Source: Bremerella sp. P1
Lineage (GTDB): Bacteria > Planctomycetota > Planctomycetia > Pirellulales > Pirellulaceae
Assembly (NCBI RefSeq): GCF_028748185.1
Contig: NZ_CP118164.1
Coordinates: forward strand, 4,861,814-4,925,813
Reading direction: 5' to 3'
DNA length: 64,000 bases
A program made the position numbers and the translations under genes. Under the pieces are notes generated by a model. That model ran no database searches. It was not told the origin of the DNA and saw only the letters and a list, made by a program, of their open reading frames with translations. Below are positions 53,369-63,849 of the stretch, one piece after another; within the stretch, counting starts at the first letter, position 1; the number at the start of each line of letters is the position of its first letter.

Positions 53369-53986
53369 GTGAAGCGAATTCTCTCTTGTTTCTGTGTTGC
53401 GGTCGCGTTGACCGCTTTCTGTCAAGTCAGCACTGCCTCGGCCCAGCAGGCCAGTGCCGGTAACATTGCCGTGATCGACATCCCGGTCATCTTCAAGAAC
53501 CATGCTTTGTTCAAGAAGCAAATGGACGAATTGAAGGGCTCGGTCGATGCAGCAGAGCAGGCTCTGACTCAAGATCGCGACCAGATGAAGAAGATGGTCG
53601 AAGAGCTGCAAGGCTACAAAGCCGGTACCCCGGAATACAAAGCCTTGGAAGAACGTATGGCCAAAGTTCAGGCCGACCTGCAGGTCAAAGTTGGTTTGCA
53701 GAAGAAGGAATTCATGGAACGTGAAGCCCGTGTCTACTTCAACACCTACAACCAAGTGACGCAGACGGTTTCGACCTTCGCTCAACGTCACAACATCACC
53801 TTGGTGCTGCGTTACAACAGCAACGAAATTGATCCAACCAACCGTCAATCGGTTCTGGAAGGTGTCAATCGTCCGGTGATCTACCAAAACCAGATCGACA
53901 TCACCTACGACATTCTGAACATCCTGAACAACGGTGTTCAACGTAATGCAGCCGTCCCTGGCAGCCAGGTTCCACTGCCTCGCTAG
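53369..53986 (+). CDS. OmpH/Skp-family periplasmic chaperone
   Basis: A 205-residue periplasmic protein. The GTG start at 53369 is supported by AAGGAG eight bases upstream; the longer frame from 53294 would place 25 residues before a clear signal peptide (MKRILSCFCVAVALTAFCQV to STASA). The mature part begins NIAVIDIPVIFKNH, has a long charged coiled-coil (QMDELKGSVDAAEQALTQD onwards) and ends with the second strand pair (ITLVLRYNSNEID), the Skp layout. It probably assists outer-membrane protein assembly. A terminator follows, and lpxC begins 45 nt later, a neighbour also found near skp in proteobacteria. Confidence 0.88.
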   Translation: MKRILSCFCVAVALTAFCQVSTASAQQASAGNIAVIDIPVIFKNHALFKKQMDELKGSVDAAEQALTQDRDQMKKMVEELQGYKAGTPEYKALEERMAKVQADLQVKVGLQKKEFMEREARVYFNTYNQVTQTVSTFAQRHNITLVLRYNSNEIDPTNRQSVLEGVNRPVIYQNQIDITYDILNILNNGVQRNAAVPGSQVPLPR

Positions 53987-54021
53987 TAAGTCGGACTCGC
54001 ATTTTGATGGTTACAACGAAC

Positions 54022-54055
54022 AAAGGCGAGGCCGCAAGGTTGGTCTCGCCTTTTT
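54022..54055 (+). terminator. Rho-independent terminator after ompH
   Basis: AAAGGCGAG pairs with CTCGCCTTT across a loop with a small inner CC/GG pair, followed by TTTTT. It separates ompH from lpxC. Confidence 0.8.
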
Positions 54056-54100
54056 CGCTTTAATGATTTTCTTCGCCGCACTTGGCTAGACTTTGCCTCT

Positions 54101-55006
54101 ATGAACTCCGCATCCCTCGCCAATCACGGCGAACCGATCGCACGATTTCAACAAACTCTTAAAGCTTCCGCATCCGTCTCGGGACGCGGGTATTGGAGCG
54201 GTAAAGAAGTGACTGTTCGCTTCGAGCCAGCCCCAGAAGACACCGGCATTGTCTTCGTTCGCGAAGACTTGGAAGGTGCACCGCAAATTCCTGCCCTGGT
54301 CGATTACCGGGTAGAAGTTCCTCGCCGCACGAACCTGGTTTATCAGGGCGCGACGGTCGAGATGGTCGAACACGTTCTCGCAGCACTGGCCGGCCTACAG
54401 GTCGACAACTGCTACGTCCACGTCGATTCAGCCGAGATGCCCGGCATGGACGGATCCGCCAAGGACTACGTCGAGCAGGTCCTGGCTGCCGGTATTGAAA
54501 CACAAACCGCCCCGCGTGCCGTTTTGGCAATCTCCGAAGTGGTTCGCGTTGGTGATGACGAGTGCTGGGTGGAAGCTCGCCCGAGTGGATCGAAGCGGAT
54601 GAAATTCAAATACCGCTTGGATTTCGGCAACGAAGGCCTGATTGGCCGAGAGACACTCGAAGGCAAAATCAGCCCCGAATATTTCCAAAATGAACTAGCT
54701 CCGGCTCGCACATTTTTGCTACTTCAGGAAGCAGAATGGCTGCGTCAGCAAGGGCTGGGAACGCATGTCGATTTTAGCGAGTTGTTGGTCTTTGGTCCGG
54801 AAGGTCCGATCGACAACGAACTCCGCTTCGAGGACGAATGTGTTCGTCACAAAGTTCTCGATCTGTTCGGAGACCTGGCCCTGGCAGGTTGCGATATCCA
54901 AGGAACGGTCATCGCGAATCGTAGCGGTCATCGTTTGAATGCAGAGCTGGTTAAGCAGCTTCTGAAGGAAAATCAGGTTGCCTATTTGTCGCGGCGGACC
55001 GCCTGA
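54101..55006 (+). CDS. lpxC: UDP-3-O-acyl-N-acetylglucosamine deacetylase LpxC
   Basis: Zinc-dependent enzyme for the committed step of lipid A synthesis. The N-terminal SGRGYWSGKEVTVRFEPA matches family block 1. The zinc and catalytic residues are Glu90-His91 in MVEHVLAALAGL and His250 with Asp254 in CVRHKVLDLFGDL; His277 in SGHRLNAELV is the general catalyst. EMPGMDGSA is typical. Its 301 residues are the size of a single-function LpxC without the FabZ fusion known in Bacteroidetes. It points to a lipid A-containing outer membrane. A Gfo/Idh/MocA gene starts 56 nt later on the same strand. Confidence 0.97.
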   Translation: MNSASLANHGEPIARFQQTLKASASVSGRGYWSGKEVTVRFEPAPEDTGIVFVREDLEGAPQIPALVDYRVEVPRRTNLVYQGATVEMVEHVLAALAGLQVDNCYVHVDSAEMPGMDGSAKDYVEQVLAAGIETQTAPRAVLAISEVVRVGDDECWVEARPSGSKRMKFKYRLDFGNEGLIGRETLEGKISPEYFQNELAPARTFLLLQEAEWLRQQGLGTHVDFSELLVFGPEGPIDNELRFEDECVRHKVLDLFGDLALAGCDIQGTVIANRSGHRLNAELVKQLLKENQVAYLSRRTA

Positions 55007-55062
55007 TTTTTCTAAGTTGAACGCTTCGTAACGCCGTGCGACCTAAACAGAGGAAGTTGGCA

Positions 55063-56142
55063 ATGCGTCAGGTAAGACTCGCGGTCATTGGGACCGGCCA
55101 CCTGGGAAAAATCCACGCCAAATTGGCCAAGGGTATCTCGGCATTCAAGCTGGTCGGCGTGGTCGATCCGGCCAAAGAAGCTCGAGATGCTTTCTGCAAA
55201 GAGCACAAGATCAAGGGCTATGACGACGTCAGCGAAATCGCTTCCCAGATCGACGCCGCCGTCATCGCCACTCCCACGCTCTATCACAAAGACGTCGCCG
55301 CGCCGCTGTTGAGTGCCGGCAAGCATGTCTTGATCGAGAAGCCGATCACGCTGACCACCGAAGACGCCGATGAACTGATCGAACTGGCCGAGCAGCACCG
55401 CAGCGTGCTACAGGTTGGCCATGTCGAACGTTTCAATCCGGCTTTTCGCGAGGCTTGCAAGAAGGTTGATTCGCCACGCTTTATCCGCGGCGAACGCACC
55501 AGCGGCTATACGTTCCGCTCCGTGGACGTCGGTGTCACGCTTGACCTGATGATCCACGATATCGACCTGGTCTTGTCGCTGGTTCGCAGTCCGGTTGTCG
55601 ATGTTCAGGCAACGGGGCTCACCGTATTCGGTCCGCACGAAGACATTGTTGAGACGCGTCTGACCTTTGCCAACGGTTGTGTGGCAAACTTGACCGCTTC
55701 TCGTGCCAGCTTCAATCCTTCGCGGCACATGGAAGTCTTCAGCGATGCCGGCTTTGTCGGTGTCGACTTTACGACTCGCAAAGTGAAGTCGATCGTGGCC
55801 GACGACATCGTCAAGCAGGGTGCCGCTCAGGTGCACGGCCTTTCCGCTGAAGGAAAGGGTTGGGTACGCGACAATTTGTTCTCGACTGTTTTGCCTTGCC
55901 AAGAGATCGAAGTCGCACCTGGCAACGCAATCGATGCCGAGCTGCGAGAATTCGCCGATTGTATTCAACGTGGTTTGACGCCGACCGTTACCGGTCAGGC
56001 TGCCCGGGAAGCACTGTCGGTTGCTTTGAAGATCAGTGACGCCGTCCAGCAGCATCGCTGGGATGGTGGCAACTTCAACCTGGTTGGTCCCACCATGCGA
56101 CCCGAGCCAAAACACGTTGTGGCAATCAAAAAGGCCGCATAA
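55063..56142 (+). CDS. Gfo/Idh/MocA-family oxidoreductase, possibly in lipid A sugar modification
   Basis: A 359-residue NAD(P)-dependent sugar dehydrogenase-type protein. The Rossmann start is RLAVIGTGHLGKIHAKLA, followed by VIATPTLYHKDVA, EKPITLTTEDADEL and the C-terminal domain with DLMIHDIDLVLSL, in which the Asp/His pair is the family catalytic pattern. The start at 55063 is supported by AGGAAG; a GTG at 55036 is rejected. It adjoins lpxC, which recalls the GnnA oxidoreductase that prepares diamino-sugar lipid A precursors in some bacteria, but no aminotransferase partner (GnnB) is near. The role in lipid A is inference from position. Confidence 0.85.
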   Translation: MRQVRLAVIGTGHLGKIHAKLAKGISAFKLVGVVDPAKEARDAFCKEHKIKGYDDVSEIASQIDAAVIATPTLYHKDVAAPLLSAGKHVLIEKPITLTTEDADELIELAEQHRSVLQVGHVERFNPAFREACKKVDSPRFIRGERTSGYTFRSVDVGVTLDLMIHDIDLVLSLVRSPVVDVQATGLTVFGPHEDIVETRLTFANGCVANLTASRASFNPSRHMEVFSDAGFVGVDFTTRKVKSIVADDIVKQGAAQVHGLSAEGKGWVRDNLFSTVLPCQEIEVAPGNAIDAELREFADCIQRGLTPTVTGQAAREALSVALKISDAVQQHRWDGGNFNLVGPTMRPEPKHVVAIKKAA

Positions 56143-56169
56143 CGTCGTTCAACAGATACAAACAAAAAA

Positions 56170-56197
56170 ACCACCGTCGGAAAACGGTGGTTTTTTT
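56170..56197 (+). terminator. Rho-independent terminator after the Gfo/Idh gene
   Basis: Eight-bp stem ACCACCGT/ACGGTGGT with a 6-nt loop, followed by a run of seven T residues. Confidence 0.9.
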
Positions 56198-56224
56198 GTT
56201 GTATGGCCCGGCGAGACCTCGTCA

Positions 56225-56377
56225 GGGTGGCCCAGAGTTTTATCTCTGGGTCGGCGCAGCCGACAAGCGGCTAATGAATGGACCTCACTTAAGATAGAAA
56301 CGTTCTATCTTGTTCTCACCTATTGCATGAGCCGCGTGTGACCTACGGCCACCCAGAGATAAAACTCTGGGCCACCC
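56225..56377 (-). repeat. 153-bp REP-like palindromic element, copy C (solo)
   Basis: A third copy of the element seen around rayT, also exactly 153 bp, lying in a convergent intergenic region with no transposase. Hairpin 1 uses GTTTTATC; left hairpin 2 is CGGC-GCA-GCCG and the right one is GGCC-GTA-GGTC when read on the minus strand, which pairs with a G-U wobble. The centre forms another 9-bp stem (AAGATAGAA/TTCTATCTT). Its orientation is the same as copy B. Confidence 0.92.
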
Positions 56378-56444
56378 AGGACTCGTTATGTAGACCTGGA
56401 TCTAATGGGATTGCTCCTGCGGCAAGGCGAGTGCGTCTGGTCGA

Positions 56445-58016
56445 CTAGGCCAAGTCGCGATCTTCAAACAAGATCAGGGCCAGCAGCATGGTGAGTGCTC
56501 CGTACAGGATCGTATACATGGCCGCACCCGCGATGTACATCATCGGGATCTCGCGCCCGGCGGAGATGGCACCGTAGATTTCAAAGTTTTTGAGCACCGG
56601 TAATATCGTCGCGACGAAACTCGCCACGAACTGCACCGGTTCGAACCCTTCGACCGACGCCTCCATAATAGACGGCGTTAAGTGCCCCAGGGCCCAAATA
56701 CCAAAGGTGAGCATGAAGTTGGCGACCATGGGAAGCCGTGTCGAGATGGCCACCGAAACGCCAGCGAGAACCAACGTTTCCATGTAGACCAGCAGCACGC
56801 CCGGCGTGACCGACATGGCTTCATGGTGCAGCAGTTGCCAGGTAACGCCCTTTTCACCTTCGTACTCGATCGTTGCCCCTTCGCGTTTGTCGAAGATCGG
56901 CTTTTGAGCGACTGCGACCACGAAGACGGAACTAATCATGATGAACAGGACGCTCACCAGCCAGGCAATGCCGGCAAACTTGCCAAGTACGAACTGACGA
57001 CGGCTAACCGGCTTGGAAAGCAGCGTGAGAGCGGTTCGCCCTTCGATTTCTTCGGAAACACTTCGGCTGGCAGCCCAAACGGCAACGACAATTCCAAGTA
57101 CCATCATGGCCTGCAGGCAGGTGTGCTTGAGCACCTTGATGTCTTCGCCGAAGGTTTGATACGGAATGTAGATCGAGGCCACCATGAACAAACAGCCAAC
57201 GACCGCACAAATCAAAAACAGGAGTTGGTAGATTTCGCTGCGAACGGTCGCTTCGGCAATGGCCGACATCTTGGGCAGCACGCAGACCATCGCGAAGTAG
57301 CTGCCGTAAATCAGAAAGACCAGCGCGGCGATGAAGAAGATCGACTCGGCTTCGATGTGCTCTGGCTCGGTGACGATCGTAATATCCATTTGAATATCAG
57401 AGTTCGTGATGTTTCGAGCGTAGAGGTCGATCGTTTCGCCGGCCGGGATCTTTCGCAGCAGCGTACCACGGTCACCGCGTCGCCACTCGAAGCGTTCACC
57501 ACCACTGACGTCAAAGGCGACCACGTCTTCGTCTGTGTCTTGCAGTCGAGCGACGAGTTCGATCTTACCGGTGCTGTCGACCGTCATCTTTCGCAGTTGA
57601 TCGGTCAGCACGGTGATCTCAAGCGACTCGGCCGGAACGTTGCCGAACTTATCCACTTCGCCCGAGGCTACGGGAACGACAATCTCGGTCGTTGATTCCC
57701 CGGTGGTTGGAATTTGTTTCAGCGAGTTGAGGATCTCCATCGAGTTGGGGACCATCGGCACCAGGGCAAAGGCCAATACGACCCAGATACCCATGACCAC
57801 CGAGATCGGCATCAACACAGGGCCTTTGAGTGCCTGAGTGCAGCGGCCACCGAGTTTCGGCGAAACCGCCAGCAGCAATGCCCATAGCAGGGCCACGGCT
57901 AAAAGACCAAGAACCACGCCAACGGCGAACAGCCAAACAGCTGTGGCCAGATGTTGGCGGTTGAGTTCTGCGATGTAGAAGAAAAAACCAAACAGGGAAG
58001 AGTTGATCGGGATCAT
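56445..58016 (-). CDS. ABC-2 type transporter permease-like membrane protein
   Basis: A 523-residue multi-pass membrane protein. Two hydrophobic segments near the start flank a large soluble periplasmic region (about residues 100-235, beta-rich, with NVPAESLEITVLTDQL). Six or more segments follow, including AASRSVSEEIEGRTALTLLS KPVSRRQFVLGKF, the EExxxxTxxxLLxxPxxR motif typical of ABC-2 permeases. No ATPase is adjacent, so the partner is unknown. It ends 68 bases from the 153-bp copy C, with 5' on the acylphosphatase side. Confidence 0.82.
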   Translation of the reverse strand: MIPINSSLFGFFFYIAELNRQHLATAVWLFAVGVVLGLLAVALLWALLLAVSPKLGGRCTQALKGPVLMPISVVMGIWVVLAFALVPMVPNSMEILNSLKQIPTTGESTTEIVVPVASGEVDKFGNVPAESLEITVLTDQLRKMTVDSTGKIELVARLQDTDEDVVAFDVSGGERFEWRRGDRGTLLRKIPAGETIDLYARNITNSDIQMDITIVTEPEHIEAESIFFIAALVFLIYGSYFAMVCVLPKMSAIAEATVRSEIYQLLFLICAVVGCLFMVASIYIPYQTFGEDIKVLKHTCLQAMMVLGIVVAVWAASRSVSEEIEGRTALTLLSKPVSRRQFVLGKFAGIAWLVSVLFIMISSVFVVAVAQKPIFDKREGATIEYEGEKGVTWQLLHHEAMSVTPGVLLVYMETLVLAGVSVAISTRLPMVANFMLTFGIWALGHLTPSIMEASVEGFEPVQFVASFVATILPVLKNFEIYGAISAGREIPMMYIAGAAMYTILYGALTMLLALILFEDRDLA

Positions 58017-58076
58017 ATAGGAATAGCGAGTTGTCAGCCACGAAGCAGAGGAAAAGGCTACTTCGCGAGGATTGGA

Positions 58077-58358
58077 TTAGTACTGGATCTCGAAAGTCTC
58101 AAATTCGTTGGTAGGTTCCGTCCACTGGCATTCCACGTCACTGATGTATTCAAACATCCGGTCACGAATGGAGGCCAGGAAGTCGCTACATGCTGTTTTG
58201 GTTCCCTCGGCGACGATTTCCACATTGCCGCTGGGGAGATTCTTCACCCAGCCGACCACGGGAAACGACTTCGCAATCTGCGTGGCGGATTGTCGGAATC
58301 CGACACCTTGCACTTGTCCGGAGACGACCACATGCATGCGGGTTGACTCTTCCGTCAT
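58077..58358 (-). CDS. acyP: Acylphosphatase
   Basis: A 93-residue enzyme hydrolysing acyl phosphates. The motif VVSGQVQGVGFRQS contains the phosphate-binding loop and the catalytic Arg, and VGWVKNLPSGNVEIVAEG contains the catalytic Asn. Length and layout are typical. It starts upstream of the ABC-2 permease on the same strand with a 60-nt gap and could be co-transcribed with it. Confidence 0.93.
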   Translation of the reverse strand: MTEESTRMHVVVSGQVQGVGFRQSATQIAKSFPVVGWVKNLPSGNVEIVAEGTKTACSDFLASIRDRMFEYISDVECQWTEPTNEFETFEIQY

Positions 58359-58619
58359 GTCACCACCCTCTTAAGAACCGTGCGATAGCAGTAGCAAGCC
58401 ATCATCTTAGTTCACACAAGGGAAATCAGCTAGGTGCTGAAACCCTATACGTGGCAAGATGTTGGATGGATCGCGCTATTAAGTTTTCTTCATCGCTATT
58501 GTGCGGGATTCACCGAATAGTGGGGCTTGGAATCCCAGAAAACCAGTCCCAAAGGGTGGCGAGGGGGCCGAAATCTGAGATTGACGTTACCGCCAACTCC
58601 TTGGTAGCGTCTCGCCACT

Positions 58620-59768
58620 ATGAAAAACACCATCCTTACGATCGCCCTCGTTTTCTCTTTCGTGACGGCTCTTTGGGGCCAACCGCCGATTACGGCGCCC
58701 TACGAAGGAGTTCTCGTTCTTACCAATGGGAACGCCATGCGGGGGAGGATTACGCAGGAAGGCGAGTTCTATTCGTTGGCGATCAATGAAGACTCCGTCA
58801 TTCGAATGCCGGCCGAGCGGGTCGCGTTTGCTTGCCGTTCGCTGGAAGAAGCCTATTTGCGGCAGAAGGCACGCGTCGGAACGACAACACTCAGCCATCA
58901 CGTCGAATTGGCCAACTGGTGCCTGGGGCTGGAGTTGTGGCAAGAAGCCGCATACCACCATGCAATCGCGATGCGTTCGGGGCCTGACGATCCCGATGTG
59001 GTTCGCTTGGATCGCCTGTACCAGGTGAAGTTGAACGAACGAAACAACCACGGCCAGGTCAAGACCGTTCAATACTCGTTGCCAGTGACCCGACCTCAGC
59101 AGATGCTTGACGAGGTCGAAAGCGATCAGCCTGATCCGTCGCTTCCACCGCAAATTGTGCGGTACTACACCAGCACGGTGCAGCCAATCATGCTCAACAG
59201 TTGCGCCGCGAGCCGTTGTCATGCTGAGAATTCAGAGAATGCGTTCCGGCTAGTCGAATTCGAGAACGTTCGCTCGATTCCTCAGCGGATGACGGTCCGC
59301 AACATGAATGCGGCGCTCAATTTCATCGACTACGAGCAACCTCATAAGAGTCAGCTACTCGTCCAGAGTGGAACGCGTCACGGCGATGGAACTTCTCCGA
59401 ACCTATCGCCTCAGCAGCTACGAGCCATCCAGGCATGGGTGTACGCAGCTTCCCAGGGAGCCAAGCCATCGCGAAATCGAGTCGATAATTCGATCGTCCC
59501 GGCATCGTTCAATGCCCCAGCGGACCTTCCGAAGGCGTTGGCCGATCCTGGTCCGGCGATGTCGAAACCCCTCCCGGCGACTCCGGCAAATCCCGTTTTC
59601 GGCGGCAATGCCAATGCGATGATGGGTGGCCGCGAGCGTCCTTATCGATCGATGCCTCAGAAGGGCGTGCCGAAGAAAGAGAAGCCTGAGGTTCGCGACG
59701 AATTCGATCCGGAGCTTTTCAACCGGAAATTTCATCCCAATCGGGAGGAACCGCTATTCCAGGAATAG
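58620..59768 (+). CDS. Secreted planctomycete protein with a CX4CH motif
   Basis: A 382-residue exported protein. The signal peptide MKNTILTIALVFSFVTALWG is followed by a beta-strand unit (EGVLVLTNGNAMRGRITQEG) and a helical repeat region. Near residue 195, VQPIMLNSCAASRCHAENSE gives Cys-x4-Cys-His where a c-type heme site (CxxCH) would be expected, and NLSPQQLRAIQAWVYAAS recalls the closing helix of planctomycete cytochrome-like domains. The end is Pro-rich (PLPATPANPVFGG, then KKEKPEVRDE). Heme attachment is uncertain. The last 50 bp overlap the converging Nudix gene. Confidence 0.75.
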   Translation: MKNTILTIALVFSFVTALWGQPPITAPYEGVLVLTNGNAMRGRITQEGEFYSLAINEDSVIRMPAERVAFACRSLEEAYLRQKARVGTTTLSHHVELANWCLGLELWQEAAYHHAIAMRSGPDDPDVVRLDRLYQVKLNERNNHGQVKTVQYSLPVTRPQQMLDEVESDQPDPSLPPQIVRYYTSTVQPIMLNSCAASRCHAENSENAFRLVEFENVRSIPQRMTVRNMNAALNFIDYEQPHKSQLLVQSGTRHGDGTSPNLSPQQLRAIQAWVYAASQGAKPSRNRVDNSIVPASFNAPADLPKALADPGPAMSKPLPATPANPVFGGNANAMMGGRERPYRSMPQKGVPKKEKPEVRDEFDPELFNRKFHPNREEPLFQE

Positions 59769-60183
59769 CGAACGTCGATTGCCCCCAGGCCACCAAGAAG
59801 TCTCTATTGCTGGAAAGTAAATCGGGATCCCGCAAAAGGACCTGCGGAGTCAGCCACCGCGTTTCGGCCACTTCGGCGTCGTGGATCACCAGTTGGGCGT
59901 TTTCTTCCAGGTGCGCATGCCACCATGCGACCGATGTTCCCCAGGCCGTTACCGTTTCGTAAAGTCGTGTCCCGGCAGTGGCGGCCACTCCAAGTTCTTC
60001 CCGGATTTCCCGAACAAGAGCCTGTTGTTCCGATTCGCCGTGCTCGATGCCGCCCCCCGGGAAGCAGACCTTGCCCGGAGCGACTACCTGTTGGCTGCGA
60101 CGAATCGTTAGAAACGTGTTATGGCGGAGAATCACCCCCACCACCGCTCGTTTTCGAATCGGGACATTGCTCTTTCGAGGCAT
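59719..60183 (-). CDS. Nudix hydrolase
   Basis: A 154-residue nucleotide-type pyrophosphatase. The Nudix box GGGIEHGESEQQALVREIRE followed by ELGV fits GX5EX7REUXEEXGU, with the Glu residues for magnesium. The N-terminal AVVGVILRHNTFLTIRRS and the beta-strand ETVTAWGTS are normal. The substrate cannot be read from sequence. It converges on and overlaps the CX4CH protein gene by 50 bp, and starts 180 bp before ftsH in the opposite direction. Confidence 0.93.
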   Translation of the reverse strand: MPRKSNVPIRKRAVVGVILRHNTFLTIRRSQQVVAPGKVCFPGGGIEHGESEQQALVREIREELGVAATAGTRLYETVTAWGTSVAWWHAHLEENAQLVIHDAEVAETRWLTPQVLLRDPDLLSSNRDFLVAWGQSTFAIPGIAVPPDWDEISG

Positions 60184-60362
60184 GATAGTCGGGTAGCCCC
60201 TTTTTACTTAAGTTGTTTATTCGCAATAATTATTGGCGGTTCACCTTAGGCAGGGCGATTATTCGTACCGCCCCCGCCCCGGGAACCTATTAACTGCTAC
60301 AATGTAGCGGCGTATAAAACGTTAAAGAACCGTGAACTTGTCCGACTGCAAAGGATAATTGC

Positions 60363-62426
<2,064 letters not shown>

Positions 62427-62467
62427 GTTTCCTCTCACGCAAACCAAGAGAGAGGACCAGAGCTTTC

Positions 62468-63610
62468 ATGGCGAAAAAAGGTAAGGGCCAGCAAAAACGC
62501 CGCGTAGAGTTCCGTAAGAACCGTACCCAAAAAGTACGGCAAGGGGACATTACTAAGCGTTTCAACCGAGACGAATTCGACGTCGACAAATCGGTCGGTC
62601 GCGAACGCATCTCGGGCAAGGGCGAACTCAGTCGTAAGCGGACGATCGTCACCCAGGAAGGTGAAGATGGCGAAATCGGCGACAATCTCTCGATTCACGT
62701 CGATAAAGAGACCTGCCTGGCTGGACGTGTGCTGCGAGTGCAAGGGCTCATTAGCGAGGTGGAAGCCCCGGATAAGTCGGTCTATCAGTGTGCCACGCGA
62801 CGCTTATTGAAGACGATGTCAACCGACTCGCGGCACGTGGTGGCAGCCGGCGATCACGTCTGGTTTCGTCCCAGTGGCGAGAGCGAAGGGATCATCGAGA
62901 GCGTCGAACCTCGCTACGGGGTGCTTAGTCGCACCAGCCGCAATCGTCAGCATATCATTGTGGCCAACGTCGATCAGTTGATCATCGTCGGCAGCGCGGC
63001 CGAACCGGGGCTCAAGCCCAACCTGATCGATCGTTATCTGATCACCGCCGAGTACGCCGGCATTCGCCCAATCATCTGCATCAATAAGGTCGATCTCTTG
63101 GATCCGGCCGAACTGCAAACGATTGTGGGCGTTTACGGTAGCCTGGGGTATGAAGTCCACCTTGTTTCGGCCATAGAAGAGATTGGCATCGAGCGGCTTC
63201 GCCAGGCACTGCACGGTAAGGATACGGTTTTGTCGGGGCAGAGTGGGGTCGGGAAGTCGTCGCTCTTGAACGCCATCGAGCCGGGACTAAACCTTCGCGT
63301 GAATGCCGTGAGCCGCGAAAATGAAAAGGGAAAGCACACGACCACCACGGCTACGCTGATTCCGCTGGCGACCGAAGGGCACGTGATCGATACGCCAGGG
63401 ATTCGCCAGTTTCAACTGTGGGATATTATTCCCGAAGAAGTGGCCGGGCTATTCCGTGATATTCGTCCATTTATTAATCATTGCCGGTTCCCTAACTGTA
63501 CCCATACGCACGAGGCCGATTGCGCCGTGAAGAATGCGGTCGCCGACGGAATTCTCGATACCCGGCGTTACGAGAGCTATTGCCAGATATTCGCCGGCGA
63601 TTCTGCCTAA
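62468..63610 (+). CDS. rsgA: Ribosome small-subunit-dependent GTPase RsgA
   Basis: Circularly permuted GTPase that matures the 30S subunit. The motifs occur in the RsgA order: G4 NKVD at 206-209, G1 GQSGVGKS at 257-264, and G3 DTPG at 308-311. The zinc domain follows at CRFPNCTHTHEADC (Cys339, Cys344, His346, Cys352). The OB domain precedes the GTPase. An N-terminal basic extension of about 60 residues (KKGKGQQKRRVEFRKNRTQK and on) is absent from E. coli RsgA and could bind rRNA. It starts 42 nt after the ftsH stop, probably in one operon. Confidence 0.95.
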   Translation: MAKKGKGQQKRRVEFRKNRTQKVRQGDITKRFNRDEFDVDKSVGRERISGKGELSRKRTIVTQEGEDGEIGDNLSIHVDKETCLAGRVLRVQGLISEVEAPDKSVYQCATRRLLKTMSTDSRHVVAAGDHVWFRPSGESEGIIESVEPRYGVLSRTSRNRQHIIVANVDQLIIVGSAAEPGLKPNLIDRYLITAEYAGIRPIICINKVDLLDPAELQTIVGVYGSLGYEVHLVSAIEEIGIERLRQALHGKDTVLSGQSGVGKSSLLNAIEPGLNLRVNAVSRENEKGKHTTTTATLIPLATEGHVIDTPGIRQFQLWDIIPEEVAGLFRDIRPFINHCRFPNCTHTHEADCAVKNAVADGILDTRRYESYCQIFAGDSA

Positions 63611-63849
63611 GTGACTAGGATGAGTTGCCTCAGGCTGGGGGTGGTGATGTTGGGACGATTAAGCCGATATTTACGCTCAGGTGACCGTGATCCCCGTATC
63701 AACTGGGCGATCTGGTAAACTTTTAATGGAGAGAATTCTCCGCTTGGATACAATATTCAAAGGATGTTGCACGGCTCCTCATCACCCCGGCCGTGAGCGC
63801 TGAAGCCCACTTTTCGCCAGCGCTAATCAGTTTTCAGGCAACGAGATTG

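Noticed and set aside
54065-54085. Sigma-54-type site before lpxC (TTGGCTAGACTTTGCC)
   Set aside because: The GG and GC pairs are nine bases apart, not the required ten, and GC would lie only about ten bases before the start codon.
59719-59768. Frameshift at the end of the CX4CH gene because it overlaps the Nudix gene
   Set aside because: Both genes have natural C-termini and the overlap is convergent, so two independent stops explain it.
62468-63610. Circular permutation of the RsgA GTPase domain as a novelty
   Set aside because: The G4-G1-G3 order is normal for all RsgA/YjeQ proteins.
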